DNA from: Planctomycetaceae bacterium
Lineage (GTDB): Bacteria; Planctomycetota; Planctomycetia; Planctomycetales; Planctomycetaceae
Assembly (NCBI GenBank): GCA_021732415.1
Contig: JAKFVC010000102.1
Location: forward strand, 1 to 64,000
Reading direction: 5' to 3'
Length of the DNA: 64,000 nucleotides
Position 1 is the first letter of the stretch; each line of letters opens with the position of its first letter. Of the stretch, positions 34,539-43,500 are shown one piece after another. The translations under genes and the position numbers were made by a program. Below the pieces are notes generated by a model. The model did no database searches and had not been told where the DNA came from. It saw only the letters and a list, made by a program, of their open reading frames with translations.

Positions 34539-35984
34539 CTACTTCGACATGCCGTACTTCCGCATCTTGTTGTAGAGCGTCACTCGGCTGATGCCCAGTG
34601 ATTTTGCGGTGTTCGTCCGGCTATAGTTGTTCTTGAAGAGTGCCTGCTCGATGATGTCCCGTTCGGTGAAGGCAATCTGTTTCCCGAGGACGCTCGAGTT
34701 TCCTGCGGCCGGTTGCGGCACTGCGGGAGCATAGTCCAGCGTGACCGAGGCATCGTTCGTCGGTCCGGCGATTCCCAACAGAATGTAGGAGGGCAACTGC
34801 TGAGCGGTCAGCAGACCGTCTCGACAGTAGATGACCGCTCGCTGGATCACGTTTTCCAGCTCACGAACATTGCCCGGCCATGGGTAGTTGTACAACGCGG
34901 TCAACAGGCTATCGTCGACTCGTTCAATCTTGATGTTGTGCTTGGCCGACAGTTCGGCGATGAAGCGTTGAGCCAGCGGGATGATGTCGGGTTTACGAGC
35001 TCGCAGCGGGGGGAGTTCGAACTTCAACATGTTCAACCGATAGTACAAGTCCGGGCGAAACTTACCCTGTTGGACCAGGGGTTGGAGTTCCAGGTTGCTC
35101 GCCACGATCAACCGGGCTTGCGACCGTTGCGTCCGGTTCGAGCCCACCGGTTCGAACTCGCCCGACTCGATCACTCGCAACAGTTTGACTTGCTGCTCGG
35201 GGCCGAGAACGTCGATTTCGTCCAGCAGGATGGTGCCTCGACCGGCTGCCAGGAATTTTCCATCTTTGTCGGCATGGGCACTCGTAAAGGCACCTCGGAC
35301 GTGGCCGAACAGTTCGCTTTCAATCAGGTCGGCGGGCAGGGCACCGCAGGCAACCGTCAGGAAGGGTTCATTGCGGCGGGGTGAGACTTCATGAATCAGT
35401 CGCGACAGGAACGTCTTGCCGGCCCCCGTTTCACCGATCAACAGAATCGTAACGTCATGCTTGGCGGCAATTTCGAGGTCGCCGAGCATCGCCTTGGCTT
35501 TGGGTGTATTGGTTTCGAAGCGGCGGGTGAGCCCGGTCAATGTCGTCGCCGTTTCCATGTTCGACGGAGCATTGCGGTGCGTCTCGACCACGACGGGCTC
35601 TGCGGCTTCCACTTGCACTCGGCTGTTGATGACTTCGGCCACCGCTTCAGCGTTGGTCTCGGTCAGTCGCACCACCTGATGGCAGGCACTGAAGCGTTCA
35701 ATCGGTTCCGGGCAAACCTGGGGCGTTGCCAGCCACATCTGGGCTCCATGAAAACGCCCGTGGAGCATTTCCAGGAATCGTTCTTCCGCATGACCACCTA
35801 CAACGATGGTGCGGAAGTCCGCCAGGCAACCCCAGACTGGATGCTGGGCGAGAGCCTCGGCAGCGTCTTTCAACGTCCGGCAGCGGACCGGCGTGATGCC
35901 TGCGGTCAGGCCCTCGGCGATCGCGTCCATCCATTGTTCATCGGGAGATAGCAGAAGCAGACACAGAGCTGACATAGGCCACAT
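34539..35984 (-). CDS. Sigma-54-dependent regulator, degenerate receiver
   Basis: A 481-residue NtrC-family activator. Residues about 1-120 resemble a receiver fold but lack a clear phosphoacceptor Asp (LSPDEQWMDAIAEGL...). The AAA+ domain (about 150-385) has Walker A GETGAGKT, Walker B GTILLDEIDVLG and the sigma-54 contact loop written GAFTSA instead of GAFTGA. A C-terminal Fis-type helix-turn-helix reads NTAKSLGISRVTLYNKMRKY. It should open sigma-54 promoters under non-phosphorylation control. Start uncertain between ATG 35984 and ATG 35975. Monocistronic. Confidence 0.88.
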   Translation of the reverse strand: MWPMSALCLLLLSPDEQWMDAIAEGLTAGITPVRCRTLKDAAEALAQHPVWGCLADFRTIVVGGHAEERFLEMLHGRFHGAQMWLATPQVCPEPIERFSACHQVVRLTETNAEAVAEVINSRVQVEAAEPVVVETHRNAPSNMETATTLTGLTRRFETNTPKAKAMLGDLEIAAKHDVTILLIGETGAGKTFLSRLIHEVSPRRNEPFLTVACGALPADLIESELFGHVRGAFTSAHADKDGKFLAAGRGTILLDEIDVLGPEQQVKLLRVIESGEFEPVGSNRTQRSQARLIVASNLELQPLVQQGKFRPDLYYRLNMLKFELPPLRARKPDIIPLAQRFIAELSAKHNIKIERVDDSLLTALYNYPWPGNVRELENVIQRAVIYCRDGLLTAQQLPSYILLGIAGPTNDASVTLDYAPAVPQPAAGNSSVLGKQIAFTERDIIEQALFKNNYSRTNTAKSLGISRVTLYNKMRKYGMSK

Positions 35985-36250
35985 TTTCTTTACGGAAGTG
36001 AAAGCGGCTTGATACGGGACTGACCAACTTCTTAACAAATTGAATGCCAAGACTGTTCAGATTCTCGTACATTCGACCAGAACATCTTTTGCTACTTGGA
36101 GTTACACTTTGTTTTGAAGGTGAATCATGGTTTGAACGATGCCCTCGCGTGTTGCCCCAACACCACACGTGTGGTTGTCGCGTGTTGATGTTTCACCTCA
36201 TGTGCAACATGGCAACGTGGAGGGAGAATGACGAATGATAAACCCGAATT

Positions 36251-36421
36251 AGGCGAGCCGGGCGGCGTAAGCCCCCGGGTTCTTTCGGCCTATTTTTGAA
36301 ACACAGAGGCACAGAGAACACAGAGATCTCTATCTCGCCTTCTCTGTGCCTCTGTGTTTCCACTTCCAACGAGTGCTCCTTCAATTGAAGAATCCGGGGG
36401 CTTACGCCGCGCGGCTCGCCT
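36251..36421. repeat. Nested inverted repeats with CACAGAG-word core
   Basis: Outer AGGCGAGCCGGGCGGCGTAA at 36251-36270 with its complement family at 36402-36421; inner CACAGAG words at spacing 8-9 (36302-36325) with complement at 36341-36360. Lies in a 540-base divergent gap that has no other recognisable content. Confidence 0.88.
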
Positions 36422-36524
36422 GGTCGATTTACTTTGCACGTGAGCACTTCGGAGATGCACTCGCTGGCGCTTCGGGCTAGTATTGCGGTCTGATTCCGAT
36501 CCTTAATTCCCAACGAGTCTTCCC

Positions 36525-37340
36525 ATGCCTGCCATCTCCGACATCACTCACTTCCTCAGCGAGTTCGCTCCTCTGTCGCTGGCAGAAGCGTGGGACAATG
36601 TGGGACTATTGATCGGAGACGCCGGACGTCCCGTGGATCGCGTCCTGACGTGTTTGACGGTCACACCGGATGTCGTGGCCGAGGCGATCGCTTTGCGGGT
36701 CGACTTGATCGTGTCGCATCACCCGATGCTCTTCAAACCGATTCAACGACTCGTTTCCAGCGACCCGCAGGGGGCCATGTTGCTGTGCCTGATTGGTGCC
36801 GGCATTGCGCTCTACAGCCCGCACACGGCATTCGACAGTGCGAGCGCGGGGATCAATCAACAATTGGCTGAGAGATTCGGACTGCTCGGCATACACCCTT
36901 TGCGAATCAAGCCGAACCCGGGCAATTCGGGGGCTCCTCTGTCGGAAGGGGCCAGCGGTTCGGGGAGATATGGGGATCTGCCTCAGCCCTGTACCCTCGA
37001 TGAGCTGTGTGAATCGACCAAGCAGCAGTTGAATATTTCGGGACTGCAACGAGTCGGCTCGTCCTCCGCGGCGATTCGGCGGTTGGGTATTGCCTGCGGC
37101 GCCGCGGCGGAATTCATCCCCGATGCGCTGGCGGCTGGCTGCGACGCCTTACTCACGGGAGAAGCCCGGTTTCACGATTGCCTGCGGGCCCGAGACAGTG
37201 GCCTCGCACTCATTCTGCCAGGGCACTATGCGACCGAGCGACCCGCGGTAGAGGCATTGGCCGACACCTTGCAGTCACACTTCCCGAACGTGACCGTCAG
37301 CGCGAGTGTGCAGGAACACGATCCGGTGGAGATTGTGTAG
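36525..37340 (+). CDS. Nif3-like dinuclear metal center protein
   Basis: A 271-residue Nif3/YbgI (GTP cyclohydrolase type 2-like) protein. Metal-ligand motifs are LIVSHHPMLFKP in the N-terminal half, YSPHTAFDSA next, and the C-terminal HYATERPAVEAL, which gives the last His/Glu. The N-terminal WDNVGLLIGD is a family hallmark. It forms a toroidal hexamer; function is poorly known. Length is typical. It ends against a nested repeat. Confidence 0.9.
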   Translation: MPAISDITHFLSEFAPLSLAEAWDNVGLLIGDAGRPVDRVLTCLTVTPDVVAEAIALRVDLIVSHHPMLFKPIQRLVSSDPQGAMLLCLIGAGIALYSPHTAFDSASAGINQQLAERFGLLGIHPLRIKPNPGNSGAPLSEGASGSGRYGDLPQPCTLDELCESTKQQLNISGLQRVGSSSAAIRRLGIACGAAAEFIPDALAAGCDALLTGEARFHDCLRARDSGLALILPGHYATERPAVEALADTLQSHFPNVTVSASVQEHDPVEIV

Positions 37341-37344
37341 CGAG

Positions 37345-37518
37345 CGTATCGTGGGACGGGTCTCCAGGCCCGTCCGTCCCGTAGCGTGATCTTTGTGATG
37401 TTCTGTTAAAAAGAATTGGAACAGAAGATCACAAAGGACACGAAGGTCTCTTTGCAAAACGGGTGGTGAAAGCGCTCTCGGCGGGACGGACGGGCCTGGA
37501 GACCCGTCCCACGGTACG
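37345..37518. repeat. Nested inverted repeats filling a convergent gap
   Basis: Outer GTGGGACGGGTCTCCAGGCC at 37351-37370 with complement at 37493-37512; inner GATCTTTGTGATGTTCTGTT at 37387-37406 with AACAGAAGATCACAAAGGAC at 37420-37439. Takes the whole 178-base gap between two stop codons; same two-family combination as 33150-33393. Confidence 0.9.
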
Positions 37519-39174
37519 CTACGGCGTCGTCGCCACCACTTCATGCTGGCGCAGGTAATGATCATCCACCGGATAGTTCGAGAACTGCAGCGTGTAGTAT
37601 TTCTCAAACCATTCCTGGATATGCGGCGTGTGTGATTCATCCCATTCGGGAGCCACGTGCAGCAACTTGCCCTCGGGGGTGGCCCGGATCTCCCCTTGTT
37701 CCACGACGATTTGGCCGTTTTGAATGACCACGCGCGGGAGCTCGAACATCAACTGTATATCGGGATTCGGCGTGTAAATCGTCACGTCCGCGTCCGCACC
37801 GACGCCCAGGTGCCCCTTGTGTTTCAACCCCAGGATTCGTGCTGGGCTGGCTCGAGTGATGATGGCGATTTCGTTCAGCGAGTATTCGCGATCAATATCG
37901 GGCAACGTACAACGTTCTTTCACACGCGGATGCATGCGCGAGAGAACCTCGCGCCGACGCTCCTTGGACATCAACAGGGCGATGATTTCCGGGTAGGCCA
38001 TGAACGAACCACCGTTGGGATGATCGGTACTCATGCCGACACGCCACGGATCGTCCATCAGCAGATACCACTCCAAGCCAATCGCCCATTGCAGACCATG
38101 GACCATGCTTTTGTCTTTGTAGACGATGGGGACGATGCCGCAACCCGATTCCATTTCGCTATCGCCCGAAAACCACTTGCGGCCGGTGACCTTGTGCAGG
38201 AAGTAACCGAGCGGTCCGTCACCCGTCATCGAGGTCGTTTCCGAAAACATGACCTGCCCGACATCGACGGTGATATTGGGATGGCTGTTCACGTATTCGA
38301 CCAGCTTGGGGACCTCTGAGCAGAACGTGCTCTGCACATCAGGATCACCGCCATAGCTGTGGAATTGAATGTGAGTCAGGTGTCCGCGACGTCCTTCCAG
38401 CGCCTTCATCGTCTCCAGCGTCGTGGACCAGTTACCGGGCATCCCCAGATTGTTGCAATGGATATGCACAGGGTGGGGCAGGCCGAGTTCTATCGCCGCC
38501 TGAGCAATGCTGGAAATGATCTGCCGCGGGGTCACTTCGAAATGGCTGACCATGTCGTCCAGGCCATGCACATTTCCGCCACCCGACTTCCAGACTTCCA
38601 CGCCACCGGGGTTCACGATCTTGGCCGCGTAGCCCTTGGTCGAATTGAGCAGCCAGCCGACATACGCCTTCAGCCGTTCGGGCTCGCCTTTCTGGATTTG
38701 CTCCATGATGTAGTGATTGTTGCCCATCAGCACAAAGAAGCCTTTGTCGATGATGGGAGTATCACGTAACTCTTCATGAGCATGCCGGGCAGCCAGCGCC
38801 GGAATGGCCGCATCGAACGCGGTCGTGTAGCCCAAGCCGGCATATTTGTAGCCGGTGGCAAACGTGCTGGGCACGCTGCCCATGGTGCCCGAGCGAGTCG
38901 ACTGGGTACGGACAACCTTCTCGGCCAGCCGCTTATCATCCGGCATCATTTTGCGGGCCACGTTCACCTTCGGACCAGCGATATGGCAATGCATATCGAC
39001 GCCCCCGGGCATCACGCACAGCCCCTCGGCATTAAAGATCCGCGACGGTTTGACCGCCGGATCGGTGGGCGCGGCGATGACCTTCCCAGCCTCAATCCAA
39101 ATATCGCGCACTTCACCGTCAATGCCATTGGCGGGGTCATAAACGGTACCACCGGCAATCTTGAACAAACTCAC
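37519..39174 (-). CDS. fhcA: Formylmethanofuran dehydrogenase subunit A (FhcA/FwdA)
   Basis: A 551-residue amidohydrolase-fold subunit of the formyltransferase/hydrolase complex that moves C1 units between tetrahydromethanopterin and formate. The zinc motif is VDMHCHIAG; the later His, Asn and Lys positions lie in GYAAKIVNPGG and HIHCNNLG; GADADVTIYTP at the C-terminus is the amidohydrolase tail. Planctomycetes are known to carry this archaeal-type C1 pathway. The partner genes fhcB, fhcC and fhcD are not in the window. GTG at 39174 is chosen (AGG upstream), with GTG at 39186 as an alternative. Cytoplasmic. Confidence 0.88.
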   Translation of the reverse strand: MSLFKIAGGTVYDPANGIDGEVRDIWIEAGKVIAAPTDPAVKPSRIFNAEGLCVMPGGVDMHCHIAGPKVNVARKMMPDDKRLAEKVVRTQSTRSGTMGSVPSTFATGYKYAGLGYTTAFDAAIPALAARHAHEELRDTPIIDKGFFVLMGNNHYIMEQIQKGEPERLKAYVGWLLNSTKGYAAKIVNPGGVEVWKSGGGNVHGLDDMVSHFEVTPRQIISSIAQAAIELGLPHPVHIHCNNLGMPGNWSTTLETMKALEGRRGHLTHIQFHSYGGDPDVQSTFCSEVPKLVEYVNSHPNITVDVGQVMFSETTSMTGDGPLGYFLHKVTGRKWFSGDSEMESGCGIVPIVYKDKSMVHGLQWAIGLEWYLLMDDPWRVGMSTDHPNGGSFMAYPEIIALLMSKERRREVLSRMHPRVKERCTLPDIDREYSLNEIAIITRASPARILGLKHKGHLGVGADADVTIYTPNPDIQLMFELPRVVIQNGQIVVEQGEIRATPEGKLLHVAPEWDESHTPHIQEWFEKYYTLQFSNYPVDDHYLRQHEVVATTP

Positions 39175-39399
39175 GTGTACCTGCACTCATTCAAATCGAG
39201 GATCGATCAGCCTTCCGCGAACTTGGCAGCTCGAAAGGGTGTCACATTGATGCTGCTGCAATCTAGCAAGTCCGATGCATTAACACTATCGAACAACGCC
39301 TTTCCGAGGCCCATCCATGCACCGTAACACATTGACACAACATAACTTGTAGTAGATCGCACTCCCCGAGACGACCAACATCACTGCCGCAGTGGATGA

Positions 39400-39428
39400 T
39401 TGACGTTGTGCCGACTCCGGAGTATTAT
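39400..39428 (+). promoter_or_regulatory. Sigma-70-type promoter of tRNA-His
   Basis: TTGACG at 39400-39405, 17-base spacer, TATTAT at 39423-39428, with the tRNA 33 bases downstream. Confidence 0.7.
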
Positions 39429-39460
39429 GCTACGCGTCCCGGCTGAAAAGGCCGTTGCAC

Positions 39461-39535
39461 GGTGGCTATAGCTCAGTTGGTTAGAGCGCCAGATTGTGGA
39501 TCTGGAGGTCGCGAGTTCAAGCCTCGTTAGCCACC
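39461..39535 (+). tRNA. tRNA-His (GTG)
   Basis: A 75-base tRNA with anticodon GTG in loop TTGTGGA and the extra G at -1 opposite C73, the identity mark of histidine tRNAs. Acceptor stem GGTGGCTA/TAGCCACC. CCA is not encoded. Confidence 0.95.
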
Positions 39536-39545
39536 CATTGATTGA

Positions 39546-39575
39546 AAAGACCCCCGATTTGTCGGGGGTCTTTTT
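39546..39575 (+). terminator. Intrinsic terminator of tRNA-His
   Basis: Stem AAGACCCCCGA/TCGGGGGTCTT with a short loop and a following T-run. Confidence 0.9.
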
Positions 39576-39796
39576 GTTTTGGCCGAGCAATACCGGTTTC
39601 GCTCAACTTTTATGGCGATCAGGCTGCGTGAGAGCGAAAGGGTGTGGTCCTGCCACACCTAACAGAAAGCTCGATGTCCACTTTGAAGCGCCCTCGATTT
39701 CGCCTGGCTCAAACAGGTTTAATTACTGGTACTACTCGGCAACTTTGAAAAGAAGTCCTCTCGTCATTCGCTGAAATCCAAGGTAATATTCGATAT

Positions 39797-40069
39797 ATGG
39801 CAATCAATCTCACAGCCGAACAGCATATGGAACTGGAACAGCTGGGCACCAAGCCGATGCAGGTGATCGATCCCGTCAACCAGAAGATCTATTTCGTGGT
39901 CTCGCAAGAAATGTTCGAACGAGTCCGCGGATTATTCGACCAGGATCCGTTTGACATAGCTGAAACGTATCGAGCTCAAGAAGCGGCGCTTGCAAAAGTC
40001 TGGGATGATCCCTCGTTGGACATCTACAATGACTATGACGTGAGCTATCGATCTAACGCCGACGAATAG
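39797..40069 (+). CDS. Small antitoxin-like protein, unpaired
   Basis: A 90-residue acidic protein, AINLTAEQHMELEQLGTKPM, VIDPVNQKIYFVVSQEMFERV and KVWDDPSLDIYNDYD at the end. This resembles small planctomycete proteins that sit before MazF/PemK-like toxins, but no toxin gene follows; the next gene converges and overlaps its end by 25 bases. It may be a leftover antitoxin. Assignment by resemblance only. Confidence 0.5.
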   Translation: MAINLTAEQHMELEQLGTKPMQVIDPVNQKIYFVVSQEMFERVRGLFDQDPFDIAETYRAQEAALAKVWDDPSLDIYNDYDVSYRSNADE

Positions 40070-40386
40070 TGAATCGCCAGCCAGATCGTCGGCTGTTTCG
40101 GATCGGTCCAGTCGACTCGGTGGCGAGTGTGGGCGACGATCAGAACGTGATCTCCCGGAATCAATTCCAGCGGTTCTTTGCGATCTTCAAAACGTAGCCG
40201 GGCTGCTCCCTCTAACAGCAAGACCCATTCGTTGTCCGGCTGGTCGTACCAGAAGTCAGCGGGTGACGCTTGACCGTGCGAGACGATTCGCTCGACGCGT
40301 AGTCCTTTGGCGGAAATCAGCGTCTCAAACAGTTCCTCGGGGAGTGAAGGCGGCAAGTCTGCGAACAAGTTTGAGGGGATCGTCAT
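40045..40386 (-). CDS. Cupin domain protein
   Basis: A 113-residue single cupin. The two cupin motifs are visible as WYDQPDNEWVLLLEGAARLRF and LIPGDHVLIVAHTRHRVDW, with the metal-binding His in the second (the first is partly altered, DNEW in place of HxH). Likely a small sensor or isomerase. Its ATG overlaps the stop of the GH5 gene (ATGA), so it is co-translated with it. Its 3' end overlaps the antitoxin-like gene on the other strand by 25 bases. Confidence 0.8.
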   Translation of the reverse strand: MTIPSNLFADLPPSLPEELFETLISAKGLRVERIVSHGQASPADFWYDQPDNEWVLLLEGAARLRFEDRKEPLELIPGDHVLIVAHTRHRVDWTDPKQPTIWLAIHYSSALDR

Positions 40387-41492
40387 TTCGCTCCCAACCC
40401 CTTCGAGCGTTTTTCAAATGCTTCCAGCCACTCGCGAATGATGGCAGCCTTGAGCGTGTCTGATTTACGAAGTTCCGCTGGTGGTTGGCCCCAATAAAAG
40501 CCGAACGTCCCTGCCGACTGCGGTTTGGCCAGATCGAGGAATTCCAAGAGTTCCGACGCGGAGCATTTCAGCGAAAAAGTCTCTTCGATCACCACGGGTT
40601 TGCCGACTGCAGCAAAGCCCGCCAGCGTTTCCAGAGCCGCTTGCTGCTTGCCACGCTCGGGATAAATATGAACGCAGAGAAAATCGAGATCCTTGGCGAC
40701 TTTGTCAGGGACGAATCCGGATGTCAGACCCGGACGGTCGAGACTCCAGTCGACCAACCCTACGGTTATCAGGTGTCGTTGGTCGACTTCTCGAATCGCC
40801 GCGACGAGTTGCTTGATCCACTGCTGCGCGATCTCGGGCCGAGGTCGATTCGCCTGGTCCAGCGAGATGCATTGCACGAAGTGCTTGCCCCCGAATGCCG
40901 GTCCCAGCCAATCACCGTCAGCACGACGGCCGCCGGGAACGACCGGTTCATTCATCAAGTCGTAGCAGAAAATGGCGGGACTTTTCGCCACGCGGCCAGC
41001 AACCGCTTTCCAGAATCTGGCTTGGACCTTCCAGCGTTCGGATTCGGTCAGCTTATCGTACCAGGCGGGAACGTCGGCTTTGTGGTAACACCCTAAGCCG
41101 GTCAGATTGAGGTACAACTCGTGCTGTTCGGCCAAGGCGGTCAGCTTGGCCAATCGATCGAGAGCTGCCACATTGGGACTTTCCGGTCCCGACATGAACT
41201 TGCCAAGCTGCAGATGGATGCGAACGGCGTTTGCCCCCATCTGTTTCATCTGCTGGAAGTGGGTTTCGACACTCGCCCATTCGGTCTCCCAGTAATCTTC
41301 TAGCAATCGATCCTGGGAGTCGTGATCGTAATTGAAACCCCAGACGACGAATGGTTTGTCGCCCGGTGACAGCACGAACGTCGGAGTTGTTTTTGCCACC
41401 TGCACCCAGGGCATATCAGCGGCCTGCGCCAGCGGTAGAAATCCACCGCAGAGCAGGGTCCCCATCAACCAAACGCCGATCTGTCGAAACAT
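40383..41492 (-). CDS. Exported GH5-like glycoside hydrolase
   Basis: A 369-residue TIM-barrel glycosidase of the cellulase (GH5/clan A) type with a signal peptide (about 1-25, cleavage after AQA). The acid/base Glu is in FCYDLMNEPV and the nucleophile Glu in KPVVIEETF, as in clan A; VRIHLQLGKF near residue 90 fits strand 2-3. It should cut a beta-linked glycan in the periplasm or outside. ATG at 41492 with AAGGA upstream is chosen over TTG 41513. Coupled to the cupin gene by overlap. Confidence 0.82.
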   Translation of the reverse strand: MFRQIGVWLMGTLLCGGFLPLAQAADMPWVQVAKTTPTFVLSPGDKPFVVWGFNYDHDSQDRLLEDYWETEWASVETHFQQMKQMGANAVRIHLQLGKFMSGPESPNVAALDRLAKLTALAEQHELYLNLTGLGCYHKADVPAWYDKLTESERWKVQARFWKAVAGRVAKSPAIFCYDLMNEPVVPGGRRADGDWLGPAFGGKHFVQCISLDQANRPRPEIAQQWIKQLVAAIREVDQRHLITVGLVDWSLDRPGLTSGFVPDKVAKDLDFLCVHIYPERGKQQAALETLAGFAAVGKPVVIEETFSLKCSASELLEFLDLAKPQSAGTFGFYWGQPPAELRKSDTLKAAIIREWLEAFEKRSKGLGAK

Positions 41493-41549
41493 CACGACCG
41501 TCCTTCTGCGCAAGTCCGTTGTCGCATCCCACGTGACGATTTGCCGGCG

Positions 41550-42968
41550 TCAGCCAGTCGCGCCGGTGGCCAAATCATCGTCCCCTTCGCCGCCCAGTCG
41601 TTGAATGCGTTTGTGCATGGAGATGTTGAATCCACGATACCGATTCGTCAGGTTGCCCGGATGGAACTGGCTGGTGCGGATCGATTCCACGTCGTCGTGG
41701 CCGATGGCATCGGTGAAGATCTTCGTTAAGTACTCGATGCCCAGCTTCGAAGGTTGAAAGCGGACCGGGTCGTAGAAGCTGGGGTGGAGTTCGCGCGGAC
41801 GGATGTTTTGATACGGATCACGCAACGTATTCGCGAGAATCGAATCCAGCTTGAATCCGCCTTGCTCGGACCATTGCAGCGTCGCGATGCTGTTGTTGTA
41901 GCCCTGGACCAGCAATTCGACGGCTTTGCCCCCCAACTGAGCCGCATAAAAACGATCGAATGCAATCGGTCGCCCGCCGCGCTGGGTGTGTCCCACTTTA
42001 CGAGTAAAAATGGCCGACTTGGCTTTGTCGTGACGCCGTTTGTCGAGGAAGTATTTGTCGCCGAATGTGTTCCCCAGCATGACGGCCAGATGCTCGGCCG
42101 CCCCGCTGAAGATCACGTTTCCTGCCGGATCGTGGCTGGCGGACATCGCCCCCAGTTCGCGGCCTTCTTCGTCCCGGACCCCTTCACCAATCACGATGAC
42201 AACGTTCTTTTGCAGTTCGTATAATTCCCGCACCCGACGTTCGAGTTTCTCGAAGTTCATGCGGACTTCGGGGATCAGAATGATATCGGGCTGCCCGTAG
42301 GCGGAACCCAGGGCGATGTAGCCGGATTGCCGGCCCATCACTTCCACAATCGCGATGCGGCGGTGGCTTTCCGCTGTCGTGCGGATGCGATCGATACCGC
42401 CGGCGGCGACATAGACCGCGGTGGCATAACCCGGTGTCGCAAAGTTGACGATGTCATCCAGGCGAATTTCGTCACGCTCACCTTGGCGGCTGTATTTCCA
42501 CGTGCCGGGCTTTTCTCCCGCTTCGCGAATCCATTCGTTTGGTTCGTCGAGGTAGTTCAGTCCCAGGTCATTGTCGATCGTTTTCGGCGCCAGCACGCAG
42601 GGAAAATACTGGGCGAGGGGCTGCATGCCGTTGATCGTGCCGTCGCCGCCGATGCAGATCAGGCCATCAATTCCCAGGCGGCCGAGTCGATAGGCCACCT
42701 GCTTGAGGACCTCTTTTTGACTGGGGTCGATGTAATCGCGCGAGGCACCCAGGATCGTGCCGCCCACACAAGGATCGAGTTCCGGGATCGACGAAAACAG
42801 CGGATTCAAATGGACGTGGGGCACTGTCGGATTCAGCATCCCCGAAAAACCCTTGATGATGCCGTAGACTTCCACTTTCAGTTGATTGGCCCGAGCTACC
42901 GCCCCGTAGATCGTGGCATTGAGGGCCGGGGTGTCTCCGCCGGCGGTAAGAATCGCAATCCGACGCAT
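41550..42968 (-). CDS. pfkA: 6-phosphofructokinase
   Basis: A 472-residue PFK-fold kinase that phosphorylates fructose 6-phosphate in glycolysis. Key motifs: AILTAGGDTPALNATI at the N-terminus, ICIGGDGTINGMQ, APKTIDNDL and MGRQSGYIAL. Gly at the GGDG position argues for ATP as donor, while the Lys of PKTIDND is the residue of PPi-type and some ATP-type enzymes, so the donor needs testing. Longer than the 320-residue bacterial type. Single gene on the minus strand. Confidence 0.9.
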   Translation of the reverse strand: MRRIAILTAGGDTPALNATIYGAVARANQLKVEVYGIIKGFSGMLNPTVPHVHLNPLFSSIPELDPCVGGTILGASRDYIDPSQKEVLKQVAYRLGRLGIDGLICIGGDGTINGMQPLAQYFPCVLAPKTIDNDLGLNYLDEPNEWIREAGEKPGTWKYSRQGERDEIRLDDIVNFATPGYATAVYVAAGGIDRIRTTAESHRRIAIVEVMGRQSGYIALGSAYGQPDIILIPEVRMNFEKLERRVRELYELQKNVVIVIGEGVRDEEGRELGAMSASHDPAGNVIFSGAAEHLAVMLGNTFGDKYFLDKRRHDKAKSAIFTRKVGHTQRGGRPIAFDRFYAAQLGGKAVELLVQGYNNSIATLQWSEQGGFKLDSILANTLRDPYQNIRPRELHPSFYDPVRFQPSKLGIEYLTKIFTDAIGHDDVESIRTSQFHPGNLTNRYRGFNISMHKRIQRLGGEGDDDLATGATG

Positions 42969-43184
42969 GAATGGACTTTCTAATCGAGAATCGTGTGCGG
43001 TGCTGACGCCGAAAGACGGAATTTCAATGACAATTGGTGAAGGGCGCTCCCCAAGCTGTCATCGCCAGAATTCTGATTGGCGTCGACCGCGCTGTGTGCA
43101 ATCCGAACGGAACGGGGCGATTCTACCGCAGACAGACCGTCCAGCCAACGAGAGTCTGAATTCTCTAACGAAAACGACATCCGC

Positions 43185-43254
43185 CGTAGGTCAGGCTGTG
43201 CCTGACGTCTTCATGCGATGCCAGCCGAATGAGTCAGGCACAGCCTGACCTACG
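43185..43254. repeat. Inverted repeat CGTAGGTCAGGCTGTGCC
   Basis: Arms 43185-43206 and 43232-43254 perfectly complementary over about 20 bases (CGTAGGTCAGGCTGTGCCTG). Next to another element at 43264; both lie in the divergent gap 42969-43500, otherwise empty. Confidence 0.9.
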
Positions 43255-43263
43255 GGCTCAAAC

Positions 43264-43347
43264 TCGTGCGGCACGGCGCTAGCCGCCGGTTCTTTCGGCT
43301 TGGACGTCGTGCGGAAGAACCGGTGGCTAGCGCCATGCCGCTCACGA
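43264..43347. repeat. Inverted repeat, GGCGCTAGCCGCCGGTTCTT family
   Basis: Arms 43264-43293 and 43315-43347, related to 10711, 46652 and 53598. Confidence 0.88.
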
Positions 43348-43500
43348 ATTACGTTGCCACTGGGGACAGACTCAGCTTGAGCCATTTCCCAAGATCACGA
43401 TAATAGAATCTCTGAGCCGCATGGGGTGACAATTGCGGATCCGACCCGGTCGGGCAGGGCCGCGAATCAAATGCTGATTGGAAAGCGTATCTTCAAAATC

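Noticed and set aside
36298-36360. CRISPR-like array from repeated CACAGAG words
   Set aside because: Words are 7 bases long, spaced 8-9 bases, and arranged as an inverted repeat, not direct repeats with unique spacers; no cas gene is near.
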